DNA of 21,307 bases from Aureococcus anophagefferens (lineage: Eukaryota > Sar > Pelagophyceae > Pelagomonadales > Pelagomonadaceae): assembly GCF_000186865.1 (NCBI RefSeq), contig NW_008705600.1:108951-130257 (forward strand), in the 5' to 3' direction. Below the pieces are notes generated by a model, which did no database searches, was not told the DNA's origin, and saw only the letters and a list, made by a program, of their open reading frames with translations. Position numbers and translations under genes: made by a program. Shown piece by piece: positions 8,101 to 16,925 of the stretch (position 1 is the first letter of the stretch; each line of letters starts with the position of its first letter).

Positions 8101-11100
8101 AGCTCGTAGGCGCCGCAGTTGGACTGGAGGTACATGATGTTCGCGCTCACCGAGAAGTCGACGTGCGTGACGAACGAGTTGTGCTGCGTGATCATGTTCT
8201 GGAGCTTGATGACGCCGCCGTCGAAGACGTAGACGTAGATGCGGTTGTCGAAGGAGCCCACGGCCAGGAGCTCGCCGCTCGGCGCGTACTTGAGCTCCGT
8301 GATCCACTTCTGCGAGTCGCGCGCCTCGTGGACGATCGCGAAGTCGTCCGCGTTCATGATGACGAACTTGCCGTCGAACTGCTTCGCCGTCTGCTTCACG
8401 GGCGCGCCGAAGCCCACGGCGACCTGCTTGCCGTCGGGCGAGTACGCGCACGCGCGCGACATCATCTCGAGCTGGTTGCAGCGGACCATGCGCTTCTCGA
8501 AGAGGCTCCAGACGCGGAGCATCTTGTCGTCGCCCGCGGAGCAGAACTGGGGCAGCGTCGGGTGGCAGGCCAGCGCCCAGAGCTCGCCGCCGTAGTGGCC
8601 CCCGAAGTGGCCGAAGAGCACGGGCCCCTCCGGGTGCAGGTTCTTGCCCTCGGCCGTGTCGACCTCCCAGAGCTCCGCGCCGACCGTGCCCACCAAAATG
8701 CGCCCGCGCTCGTTGTCCCACTCGACGCTCCGCGCCGACGGCGCCAGCGACCCCAGCAGCGTGAGGTCGACCTCGAGCTTCATCTCGAGCTGCATCGTCC
8801 ACAGCTTCACGAGGCCGTCCTTGCCGCCCGTGCAGAGCCCCTCGTTCGTCGTGTGGATGCAGTTCACGGCGCCCGTGTGGGCCTGGACGGCCTTGTCGAG
8901 CTGCTTGCCGACGAAGCGGTAGAGCGACCCGTCCATGTTGCCCATGACGAGCGACGAGCCCTGCCAGCCCAGGCACAGGAAGGGCTGCACGCGGCCCTTG
9001 GCGCCGAGGCGGCCGTCGTCGCAGCGGAGCACCTTGCCCGAGAAGGCCCAGAACTTCAAAAAGTTGACGCCGCAGCACGCGAAGCCCGTGCCGCCGCCGA
9101 AGCCCGACCCCTCGCGCGAGAAGATGAGCGCGAGCGGCTTCTCCGCCTGGGTCGGCGTCCGGCACGCGACGGCGCCCGCCGCCCAGTCGAAGACGACGGC
9201 GCTGTGGAGCTCGTCGCAGCCCATGGTCACCAAATACTTGCCGCCGCCCCCCGGGCTGAAGGCCAGCAGCGGCACCGCGCGCCGGTGGTAGCCGTGGAGC
9301 GCGCACTTGCACTCCAAGGTCGTCGACGACCACACCAACACGGACGGCAGCGCGCGCGCCTCGCCCGTCGCGACGACGTCTACCGTCGGGTGCACGGCCA
9401 TGCCGACGACGTCGGCGACGTGCTCGCGGAAGTAGCGCTGCGTCCGGTCCTGGTGGTTCATGAGCACCACGAGCTGTGCGGCGGGGAACATGACGTCGCG
9501 CGACTCCCAGGCGTAGTGCACGTGGCCCCGGACGTCGTGGCAGCGATACCCATGAACCCACTCGAGCTCCAGCTTGTCGCTGGGCATGGAGTTGTCCTCG
9601 GGCGGCGGCCGCGACGGCGCGACGATCGTCCGCTGCCACGGCCGCAGCGGCGCGTAGTCGTCGTCGTTGCCGCGCTCCTCCATGAGGAAGAGACTCGTCA
9701 AATCGTAGTTCGCGGAGGCCTCGACGGCCGGCGGCCGGTCGAGCTGCTTGCCCGTCGCGTAGTCGCACGCGTCCTCGGCCGGCGGCGCGTCCTGCGACAG
9801 CGCGGATTCGTCCGGCGGCGTCTGGTCCTGGGACAGGCGCCACTCGAAGACGCAGCCGTCGCCGCGGCTCGTCGAGAAGAGGCGCTTGCCGTCGTGCGTG
9901 AAGACGACGGCGCCCCCCGGCGCCGCGTGCGCGCCGTAGTCCTGGCCGATCGCGTCCTTGGCGACGACGGGGTAGCGCCAGAGCTTGACGCGGCCGTAGT
10001 TGTCCGTCGTCGCGAGGAGGTGGCCCGGCGGCCCGCCGTCGGCCTCGGCGCCCGGCAGCCGCGCCGCCGCCGCGAGGAAGCAGCCGTCGTCGGGCCCGTC
10101 GTCGCCTGTGCCGAATTCAACCAGTGAGCTGGGACGTCGGGGCCAAACTTCAGAAATCTCTAGCTCGGTCAAATCGAAGCCGATTCGGCTGATTTTTGGA
10201 CGAATCCATTGCTCTCGTCGAGTTCTCGAAGCACAGCTGAAGAGTCTGGTCCGAACCGTTCGATTACGCTCACATTGAAGTCGGGTTGAAGATTTGAATT
10301 CCGCACAGGTCGTCGCTCGGCCAGCAGCCCTTGAGCGGCCAGCCGAAGATGCACGTCTGCGCGCACCACACCGTGTCGCGCATGAGCCGCGGCGCGCGCT
10401 GCTCGCCCGAGTCGGCCTCCCAAAACAGCAGCTCCCCGAGGTCGTCCGTCGACTGGAGGTACTTGGAGTCGCCCGACCAGTCCAACTGGAGCACGCGGCC
10501 CTTGTGGCCGCGGCACTTCGTCGTCGCCGCGAAGTCGCCGACGTTGTAGAGGTATAAGGCGCGGTCCTCGGACCCCAGGGCCAGGGTCAGCCCGTCGGGC
10601 GAGAAGGCCACGGCCGTGATGGGCATCTTCGAGTCGCGCGCCTCGTGGATGATCGTCAGCGTCTCGGAATCCAAGACGACGTAGGCGCCGTCCTTGCGCT
10701 GCCGCTTCCCCTTGTGGTCCACGCCGCCGAGGCCCACGGCGAGCATGGTGCCGTCGTGGCTGTAGGCGCAGCAGCGCGCCATCGTGTCCAGCCTGTGTGG
10801 GAATCAACCAGTGGAACGCCCTGTCCAGCAAAAACTTCAAACCTCTCTATCTCGGCCAATTCGAAGTCGATTCGGCTGATTTTTGGACGAATCGATTGCT
10901 CTCGTCGAGTTCTCGAAGCAGAGCTGAAGAGCTTGTGTCCACTTCTTCGAATACGCTCACATTGAAGTCGGGTTGAAGATTTCCGCGCGGTGTCCGGCGC
11001 GACGGACCGGTCGACGCGGTGCTCGTCCGCGTGCCAGACGTAGACGAGCTTGTCGTCGCCGACGGACGCGACCTCGTGGTCGTTCTTCGGGTGGGCCGCC

Positions 11101-13141
11101 AGCCCGCTCAGCCGCCGCTCGCTGTGGCCGACGACGACGGGCGCCGCGTGGAGGCTGTGGCCCTCGGACGCGGAGATCTCGAAGATCTCCGCGGCGTCCG
11201 TCGCGACGCCCAGCTTGTTCTTCGTCGGGTCCCAGCAGACGCCGTGGATGCCGTGGGACAGCCCGCCCAGCGCCGCCACATCAAAGGTCGCGCCGAGCTC
11301 GAGGTCGCCCTTCTCCAGCGCCCACATCTGCACCTTGCCGTCCGTCGACGCGGACACCAACCCCGGCCGCGCGGCGCCCTGGGCCTCGCCGACGGCGTAG
11401 AGGCACGTGACGGCGCCGCTGTGGACCTTGAACGTCTTCGCGCACGTGCGGCCCTCCCAGACCAACAAGTGGCCGCTCGCCGCGCCGCAGACGACCTTGT
11501 CCCCCGGCGCCGCGACGCACAAAAAGGGCTGCGGCTGCGTCTTGCGGCAGAGGAGGCCCTTCTCCTGGTAGTAGGTGTCGCCGCGCTCCCACCAGAAATG
11601 CACGTGGTTCACGCCGCAGGTCACGAGATCCCGGCCCTGGATGAAGCGGCAGTCGAGCACGAGCGTCGCCGCCGCGACGCGCGCGGCGAAGACGACGCGC
11701 GCCTTGCGCCACTCGTAGATGGCGACGAGCTGCGTCGGCGCCGCGTCGCTCGCGCCGCCGCTCAGCGCGCCCACGGTGGCCAACAGCTCGCCGTCGCCCG
11801 AGAAGTCGACGTGGACGACGCCCGCGGCGTGCAACCCGCGCATCGTCGACAGGACCTCGAGCGTGTTGCAGGACCAGACCGTGACCTTGGGCGTCACGCC
11901 GAGCTGGCCCGTGGCCACGTAGGTGTCGTGGGCCGCGTGGTAGACCCGCAGGCACTCGATCAGATCCGTGTGGCCGTTGTAGAACGTCTGGCGGCGGTTC
12001 GACGGGTCCAACACGACGCCGACGGCGCCCGCGGAGTAGACGAGGAAGCTCCGCTTCGTGTAGAAGACGTTCTGGCGCCTTTGGGCGTTGAAGCCGTGGA
12101 CCCACTCGAGCTCGAGGCACTCGTCCGGCGTCGTCGACGGCGCGTCCTCGGGCGCCTCCGCGGGCTCCAAGAACGCGACGCTGGAGAGCCAGGGCGGCGA
12201 CGGCCGCGCGGCGCGGTCCTCCATGCGCTCGATGGCGACGCGCGCCGCGCAGCCGCCCTCGCTGTCCATGACGGCCCGGTGCTTGTCGCCGCGGGCCATG
12301 ACGGCGCCGAGCGCGGCGATGACGCGCTCGCACTTCTTGTCGTTCGACGCGTCGAGGGGCTTGGACGTCTCGACGATGTCGGCGTAGAACTCCATCCAGG
12401 ACACGACCTCGGGCGTGTTGACGCAGTACTTGGTGAAGAGCTGCTTCTCGATCGTCGAGCCCTCGATGGACTTGGCGTTCGCGAACGCGCCGACGGCGAT
12501 GCGCTCGATCTCCGTCTCCGGCGGGAGGTCGATGCCGCTGAGCTTGCAGAGGCCGCTGATCGTGGACCGGAGGGCTAAAATCATCTCGTCGACGGTGAGG
12601 AGGCCGCTCTCGTCGAAGTCGAAGACGCCGAAGATGAACGTGATCTTCTGCGACTGCGACATGCCGGAGATGATGCACATGGCGCTCAGGAACTCGAGGG
12701 CGTCGACGAGCTCGTTCTTGTCGTCGTCGAGGGCGACGAAGAGCGACCTGGCGCGGGGGGGGGGGTCGGCGCGGTCGCGGGGCGCGCTACGCCCGTCCCG
12801 ACGCGGCGCGCGCTCACCGCGAGATCGCGTCGAGCTTCTTCTCCGTGTAGCCCAGCACGTCCTTGAGGCAGACCCGCAGGATCTCGCACATCTCGTCCGA
12901 CGTGAGGCCGAAGCCCTCGGCGATGTCGTTGAACGCGTCCCACAGGTGGTGCATGGACGTGCACGGCACTGCGAGCGGAGGGTGCGTGACGGCGCGCGCG
13001 TCCGGGCGCGCGCGCGCGCCACGGCCGCGCGCGCGCGCGCGCGAGCGAGGCCGCGCGCCAGCGGTTCCGGCGCTGCGGCGCACCGTTGACGTAGTGCCGC
13101 GCGACGGGCAGCAGCGGCGCGCGGCCGATGGCCTGCCCCAT
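5112..13141 (-). CDS. EF-hand protein with three HELP-WD40 (EML/EMAP-like) modules, seven exons
   Basis: Exons are complement of 13084..13141, 12818..12968, 10999..12747, 10317..10792, 8008..10105, 5453..7816 and 5112..5241. Phases close exactly to give 2341 aa. The N-terminus MGQAIGR has a Gly2 suited to N-myristoylation. Two canonical EF-hand loops follow at about 77-88 (DDDKNELVDALE) and 113-124 (DFDESGLLTVDE). HELP motifs (ELEWVHGF, ELEWVHGY, EMSWVHGA) start near residues 281, 989 and 1711. Each opens a block of WD40 repeats (WAVATNPADPDVFATAGDD and similar), so the protein is a tandem of three EML modules about 710-720 residues apart, like animal EML5/EML6. EML proteins bind microtubules; calcium control through the EF-hands and membrane tethering through myristate are inferences. 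The C-terminal tail is acidic and lysine-rich. Four of its six introns are introner elements. Confidence 0.92.
5242..5452 (-). mobile_element. Introner element A2 (last intron of EML-like gene)
   Basis: The element is 203 bp (5242-5444), with target duplication CGGTGAAC at 5234-5241 and 5445-5452. Left end CTGTGTGGAAATCAA and right end complement CCGTGTGGAACTCAA match at 13 of 15 positions. In sense the intron starts GTTCACCG (GT from the duplication) and ends CCACACAG, 211 bp. Removal gives ARVAFTADDGHLVTVGKQDRS, a normal WD40 continuation. The end lying at the 5' side of the intron has lost its CTG (now CCG), while the end used as the acceptor is intact. Confidence 0.94.
7817..8007 (-). mobile_element. 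Introner element B1 (intron of EML-like gene)
   Basis: The element is 183 bp (7817-7999). The duplication copies have diverged: in sense GTCCGCGC inside the intron (8000-8007) and GTTCACGC in the following exon (7809-7816), 6 of 8 identical. Terminal repeats are C(G/T)GCGCGGGAC, 10 of 11. The intron is GT-AG, 191 bp. Removal joins CPLTW to FTQGVHAAQNDGSD, matching the link between WD40 blocks in the other two modules (GWPTQGAW, GWPLKGCW). The interior is the same family as B2 at the window end and shares blocks with the A copies, such as CGATTTTTGGACGA in sense. Confidence 0.9.
10106..10316 (-). mobile_element. Introner element A3 (intron of EML-like gene)
   Basis: The element is 203 bp (10106-10308), with perfect 8-bp duplication GTCGTCGC at 10098-10105 and 10309-10316. 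Ends are CTGTGCCGAATTCAA and, complemented, CTGTGCGGAATTCAA (14 of 15). In sense the intron is GC-AG, starting GCGACGAC, 211 bp. Splicing gives KGCWPSDDGPDDGCF, keeping frame between WD40 blocks of modules 1 and 2. Both ends carry the same differences from A1 (C at position 6, TT at 11-12). Confidence 0.94.
10793..10998 (-). mobile_element. Introner element A4 with a degraded end (intron of EML-like gene)
   Basis: The element is 198 bp (10793-10990). Duplication copies are TGTCCAGC (10785-10792) and TGTCCGGC (10991-10998), one mismatch. The left end CTGTGTGGGAATCAA is intact and gives the acceptor CACAG in sense. The other end is reduced to CCGCGCGG, with about 5 bp lost beside it. The intron is GC-AG, 206 bp, starting GCCGGACA. 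Splicing joins DRSVA to LDTMARCCAYSHDG, a WD40 start equivalent to those in modules 2 and 3. Confidence 0.92.
12748..12817 (-). other. Ordinary GT-AG intron of EML-like gene (70 bp)
   Basis: The donor is CG|GTGAGC and the acceptor CGCGCCAG|GTCGC, preceded by an 11-nt C run (12755-12765 as G on the + strand) acting as a pyrimidine tract. Splicing joins KKLDAISR to SLFVALDDDKNEL, placing the first EF-hand in frame. No direct repeats flank it. Confidence 0.85.
12969..13083 (-). other. First intron of EML-like gene (115 bp), rich in CG dinucleotide runs
   Basis: The donor is AACG|GTGCGCC and the acceptor CTCGCAG|TGCCG. It joins the 19-codon first exon (MGQAIGRAPLLPVARHYVN) to VPCTSMHHLWDAFNDIAEG with frame kept. 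It holds two alternating purine-pyrimidine runs, about 13006-13019 and 13026-13043, that could adopt Z-DNA. The short first exon is inferred from frame and splice sites; translation could instead begin at the Met in TSMHHLW. Confidence 0.65.
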
Positions 13142-13454
13142 GGCGCGCTGCCGGCGCGCCGGGCGGCGGCGGTCGCAGGCGCGGAGGCGGCGGCCGGTCG
13201 CGCGCGCGAGCAAACGACGACTCGCGCGATGCGGCGGGCAGCGCACTGCGAGCGCTTTAAAAGGGCAGCGCTGCTGTAATGGTCCGGCGGGCCAGCACCC
13301 GCGGGCTGCGATACGGCAGGCACGATGACGGAAACAGGGGCAATCTTGAACCACTTCATCCTGAGTGAGAGCATGTCTGCGTCACGCGTCTGAAGTGAGA
13401 CGCAGCAGCGCATCGATGCGCAGCATGCGGCGGGATGATCCTCGAGTCGGCACC
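13142..13454. promoter_or_regulatory. Divergent intergenic region with a TATA-like sequence
   Basis: This 313-bp gap lies between the EML-like start (-) and the dehydrogenase start (+). The first part is GC-rich low complexity. A TTTAAAA at 13256-13262 stands out in the GC background and could serve either strand as a TATA-like element (about 115 bp from the EML ATG, 190 bp from the SDR ATG). No RNA gene was recognised. Confidence 0.3.
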
Positions 13455-14441
13455 ATGACGAGCCGCCGCGTCGCGCTCCTGCTGCAGCTCGCGACGCTGT
13501 GCGGCGGCGTCGCCGTGCCGCGGCGGCGGCTGCTCGTCGGCGGCGGCGGCGCGCTCGGCGGCGGCGCGCTCGGCTTGCCCGCGGCGGCGGCGCCGCCGCC
13601 GCGCAAGACCTTCGTGGTCACGGGCGCGAGCAGCGGCATCGGCTTCGCGGCGGCGAGCGAGCTCGTCGCGCGCGGGCACCGCGTCGTCGTCGCGTGCCGC
13701 ACGAGCGCGTCGGCGGCGGCGACGGCCGCGAAGCTCGGCGCTGCGGCGCCGGCGCGCGGCTGCGAGCTCGCGGACCTCACATCCGTCGCGGCCTTCGCCG
13801 ACGACGTCGCGGCGACCGTCGACCGCGTCGACGGCCTGTTGTGCATCGCGGGCGTCGACGGCGCGCCGCGCGCCGGCGCGGAGGAGCCGCACTTCGCATC
13901 CAACTACCTCGGCCACGCGCTCCTCGCGCGGACGCTGCTCCCGAAGCTCCGCGCGAGCCGAGGAAGATTCGTCACCGTCGCGAGCACGGCACTGCTCGAC
14001 GCCGACCTCGCGAAGCGGCCCGTCGAAAGCCTCCGCGACGCGAAGTGCGACCCGCACGTCGCCTACGCGAACAGCAAGGCGTGCTGCGTGCTGCTCGCGG
14101 ACGAGACGCGGCGGCGCGCGCCCGAGCTCGCCGTCGCCGCCTGCGCGCTCCCCGGCCGCGTCGCGACGCAAATCGTCCGCTACGAGCTGCCGCAGCGCGC
14201 CGCGCAGCGTTCGGCGATGACGCCCGAGCAGCTCGCGCGGCAGGCGCGGCAGCTGGGGCTGCGGACGCCCGCGGAGGGCGCGGCGCTGCCCGTCTGGCTC
14301 GCCGACGACGACGCGGCGCGCGGGGGGGAGACGCTCTGGCTCGACCCGGGCGTCCCCGCGCGGCTCGACGCCGCGTGGCGCGACGGCGCGCGCGCGCGGG
14401 CCCTCTACGACGCGACGTCCGCGATCTTAGGCGCCTCCTAG
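13455..14441 (+). CDS. Short-chain dehydrogenase/reductase with N-terminal targeting leader
   Basis: The frame gives 328 aa from ATG 13455 (context CACCATGA) to TAG 14439-14441. Rossmann motif TGASSGIG (56-63), Asn in SNYLGH (150), catalytic Ser in VAST (177) and YANSK (Tyr204, Lys208) mark an NAD(P)-dependent classical SDR. The order, and NYLGHALL in particular, resembles the retinol dehydrogenase/protochlorophyllide reductase-like branch. The usual NNAG is CIAG here. The first 50 residues look like targeting: a hydrophobic stretch (RRVALLLQLATLCGGVA), then RRR followed by a Gly/Ala/Leu stretch ending AAAA. This is compatible with signal peptide plus plastid, perhaps thylakoid (Tat-like), sorting; that location is an inference. 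The in-frame ATG at 13365 would bury this leader. The substrate is unknown. Confidence 0.88.
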   Translation: MTSRRVALLLQLATLCGGVAVPRRRLLVGGGGALGGGALGLPAAAAPPPRKTFVVTGASSGIGFAAASELVARGHRVVVACRTSASAAATAAKLGAAAPARGCELADLTSVAAFADDVAATVDRVDGLLCIAGVDGAPRAGAEEPHFASNYLGHALLARTLLPKLRASRGRFVTVASTALLDADLAKRPVESLRDAKCDPHVAYANSKACCVLLADETRRRAPELAVAACALPGRVATQIVRYELPQRAAQRSAMTPEQLARQARQLGLRTPAEGAALPVWLADDDAARGGETLWLDPGVPARLDAAWRDGARARALYDATSAILGAS

Positions 14442-15474
14442 GAGTCCTCCTGCGTGTTCGCGAGCGAGTGGGGCACGCCGTCGAGGCCGCTGCCCATGGT
14501 GCTCATCATGTCGGCCCAGGGCGTGCCGTCGCTCGGGTAGAAGGGCGCGAAGAGGTCCGCGCCGTCGCCCGGCGCGTTCGCGACGAGGTGCTGGAGCACG
14601 TCCGCCTCCTCGGGGTCGAGGCCGTCCATCTCGGGGACGGCCGTGCCGAGGCGCGCCTCGATGCGCTGGAGCGCGGGGAGGACGCAGGTTTCGACCGTCG
14701 CCTCGAGCCGCGCGAGGCGCTCGAGGACCTCCGACGACCCGACGGCCGGCAGCAGCGGCGCGCCGCGGCCGTTGAGGTGCGCGCGCTTCGACGGCGGCGG
14801 CGGGCTGCTGCTCGCGCGGTCGTCGTCCTCGTCGCCGTCGTCGTCGCGCAGCGCCGCGCGCGGCCGCTTCACCTTGGACGCGACGTAGACCTGCGGCGCG
14901 CGCGCGCGTCGGGCGGAACCGCGGCGGTTCGGCGGCGCGGGCGCCGCGCGGGCGGCGTGTGCGCGGGGAGGAAGTTTCCGGGCCGGGGCGGCGACGCGTC
15001 GCCGCCCCGCGCCGCCTTGGCGATGGTCGCGCGGACGACGAAGCGGCGGTCGCCCTGGCGGTACGAGCCGAGCTCGATGCGGTACCGGAGCACCAACCCC
15101 AGCCGCGGCCGCTCGCTCGGGCCCTTGGGGTCGCCGTCGCGCCGCGCCGGCTCGCAGCGCTTCAGGTGGCCCTGGTCGGGCACGGTGACGTAGTCCTCGC
15201 CGGGCGCCGACGGCGCGTAGAGCAGCTCGAGGTCGAGCGGCGCGTCCGCGAGCGCGTGCGCCGCGCCCTTCCGCGGCCGCCGATTCGGCGGCAGCCGCAC
15301 GACGAAGGAGATGTAGTGCTCGGCCTTGGGCGTCGCGTCCTTGTAGAAGAGCTCCTCGCGCATGGCGTCGTTGTTCCCGCGCTGCGACTGCGCCTCGACC
15401 TGGTAGCGCTGCTGCGCCGCCGAGTACTCGAAGTCCTCGACGACGAGCGCCTCCTCGGCGTCGTCCCTGGCCAT
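14438..15474 (-). CDS. Unknown, probably nuclear protein with C-terminal coiled coil, two exons
   Basis: Exons are complement(15016..15474) and complement(14438..14890), 303 aa, both in phase 0. The ATG at 15474 has a good context (GCCCATGG). The first exon is a compact domain (EHYISFVVRLPPNR, LDLELLYAPS, LGLVLRYRIELGSYR, RRFVVRATIAK) with strand-like alternation. It continues after the intron as VYVASKVKRPRAAL, a basic patch suitable as a nuclear localisation signal. Then come an acidic stretch (DDDGDEDDD) and heptad-like leucines in VLERLARLEATVETCVLPAL. A beta-sandwich DNA-binding protein is possible, but I do not recognise the family. Its TAG stop (14438-14440) overlaps the stop of the dehydrogenase on the other strand. 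Confidence 0.7.
14891..15015 (-). other. Probable GC-AG intron (125 bp)
   Basis: The acceptor CGCGCCGCAG|GTCTAC is clear. No GT donor keeps the frame in the expected place, whereas AAG|GCGGCG does and joins TIAK to VYVASK. A donor 3 nt further downstream (GCG|GCG) would add one Ala, so the exact donor is uncertain. No direct repeats were found at its edges. Confidence 0.6.
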
Positions 15475-15867
15475 GGGCGCCGCGTTGCAAGCGGTGTGCG
15501 CGACGCGCCGAGGCGTGTTGGGCGCGGCGCGGCGCGCGTGACAACAGGCGCGGCTGTCGGCGGCAGTGCCTGTGTGCCAAGCAAAAGTGTGCCAAGCAAA
15601 AGTTAAACGCTGTGACAGTTGACGAAGACAAATGCGGTCGATTGCTGTACGTAGACATCCCAGTTCGCAGACACTACGGGTCCTCGCACTGGTTTAACTC
15701 ACGGTGAAGTCGTCCTACAACATAGTCATACCCGCCGCCACCGCGCCGCGACGGCCGCGTCGAAAGACCCCCCAGGCCAAAAAAAGGGTAACGTTGACCA
15801 AGAAACACCATGTAAGATACATCGTCGGAGAGCCACAGCCCGACGCTGGGCGGTGCGTGGGACCATC
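15475..15867. promoter_or_regulatory. Divergent intergenic region with a 15-bp tandem repeat
   Basis: This 393-bp gap lies between two divergent genes and is noticeably AT-richer from about 15570 to 15830. It holds two exact copies of TGTGCCAAGCAAAAG in tandem (15573-15587, 15588-15602), about 100 bp upstream of the minus-strand start. The remaining sequence shows A-rich patches (AAAAAAAGGGTAACG near 15778) but no gene or RNA I recognise. Confidence 0.4.
15573..15602. repeat. Two tandem copies of a 15-bp repeat
   Basis: The unit TGTGCCAAGCAAAAG is present twice, head to tail, without mismatch, in the putative promoter of the minus-strand gene starting at 15474. It could be a duplicated regulatory site or a recent slippage product. 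Confidence 0.85.
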
Positions 15868-16767
15868 ATGCCGACGAGCGCGTCGGCGAAGACGCGGCTC
15901 AAGCCCTGGAGCGGGTCCATCGACCCCAAGTTCCTGCTCTTCGGCCGCGGGCCCGACTTCAACGCCACGGGCAACGGCCACGGCGCCGAGCCGGGCTGGT
16001 CGGGCAGCCCCGCGCGGCGGTCGACGTCGCCGCCGCGCCGGTCGTCGTCGCCGGTGCGGCGTTCGACGTCCCGCGCGGCGCCGCGGCGCGCGTCGACGGC
16101 GAGTGGCCGGCGGCCGGCGCGGGACCCCTGGCGCGGCGGCCACCCCTGGACCGACCGGCCCGCGAACGCCGCCCTCGCGCGGCGGCGGTCCTGGGACGTG
16201 CCCTCGTGCGAGTCGGCGCTCATCTCCTGGGAGGAGTACGCCTACGTCAAGGGCCCGCGCACGGCCCGGCCCCGGACGTCCGACGCGCTCTTCGAGCGCT
16301 CGCGCGAGGACGACGGCACCGCGGGCACCGTCGTCACCGCCGCCGCGGCGCCGCGCCGCCGCGAGTGGCCCTTCTGCGCGTCGCGGTCCACGGACCTCAA
16401 CACGCACTTCATGCGCGAGAAAAGCGGCGCCAACGCCCTCGTCGCCCTGCGCACGCGCCAGGAGCCCACGCCGCACGTCCCGGACCCGGAGAAGTCGTTC
16501 GCGGCGAGCGGCTCGCCGCCGAAGCGGCTGCGCTTCTGGCAGGACCAGGACACGATCGCGCCCATCCCCCTCTGGCCGCCGACGGACGAGCGGCTGCCCG
16601 CCGTGCTCTACTGCACGGGCGACCGCTCGGACGCCGACGCGCGCGTCGCCCTCGTCTCCGTCACGAAGAAGGCGCCCACGGACCAGTGCGCGCCCGTCCA
16701 GCTCTACGACCGCAACATGACGCGCGCGCGGCGCCTCGCGCGCCGCATGCTCGCGGGCGACGCGTGA
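15868..16767 (+). CDS. Hypothetical protein, Arg/Ser-rich N-terminal half, 299 aa
   Basis: A single frame runs from ATG 15868 to TGA 16765-16767. The opening MPTSASAKTRLKPWSGSIDP is followed by a low-complexity RS stretch (RRSTSPPRRSSSPVRRSTSR). The rest has ordered-looking segments (SWDVPSCESALISWEEYAYV, STDLNTHFMREKSGANALVAL, PEKSFAASGSPPKRLRFW). RS runs are common in splicing-related and cytoskeletal proteins, but there is no RNA-recognition motif and I assign no function. The codon pattern and consistent end-to-end composition support it being a gene. It lies in tandem with the MYND gene (158-bp gap). Confidence 0.6.
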   Translation: MPTSASAKTRLKPWSGSIDPKFLLFGRGPDFNATGNGHGAEPGWSGSPARRSTSPPRRSSSPVRRSTSRAAPRRASTASGRRPARDPWRGGHPWTDRPANAALARRRSWDVPSCESALISWEEYAYVKGPRTARPRTSDALFERSREDDGTAGTVVTAAAAPRRREWPFCASRSTDLNTHFMREKSGANALVALRTRQEPTPHVPDPEKSFAASGSPPKRLRFWQDQDTIAPIPLWPPTDERLPAVLYCTGDRSDADARVALVSVTKKAPTDQCAPVQLYDRNMTRARRLARRMLAGDA

Positions 16768-16821
16768 GGGGGCGCCCCGGCCGCGCCGGACCCCGACGCC
16801 CCGCGGCGGAACTTCCTTCAA

Positions 16822-16827
16822 TTTATA
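16822..16827 (+). promoter_or_regulatory. TATA-like sequence upstream of MYND gene
   Basis: TTTATA lies in an AT-rich island (CAATTTATACCTCAATAA) about 100 bp before the ATG at 16926, in otherwise GC-rich DNA. Position and composition fit a core promoter; there is no other evidence. Confidence 0.35.
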
Positions 16828-16925
16828 CCTCAATAACGCCCACGCGCAGGACTGTGGATCTGCGCAATCTGCTTCCGCTCCGGCCGCCGTCACGCGCGAC
16901 GCGCAGCTACAACCCATTTGGCGAC

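Noticed and set aside
8163..10127. Long + strand open frame (654 codons) opposite the EML-like gene
   Set aside because: It is antisense to well-supported WD40 coding sequence and made of Arg/Ala/Val-rich low-complexity protein, the usual shadow in very GC-rich DNA.
3303..10308. A repeated peptide ending in ...KSAEST/SI read from several A elements, and one with VSADFWTSD from B elements
   Set aside because: These are conceptual translations of homologous introner sequence in the same frame, not a protein domain; the exact splice model removes them and the frame ends at a shared stop.
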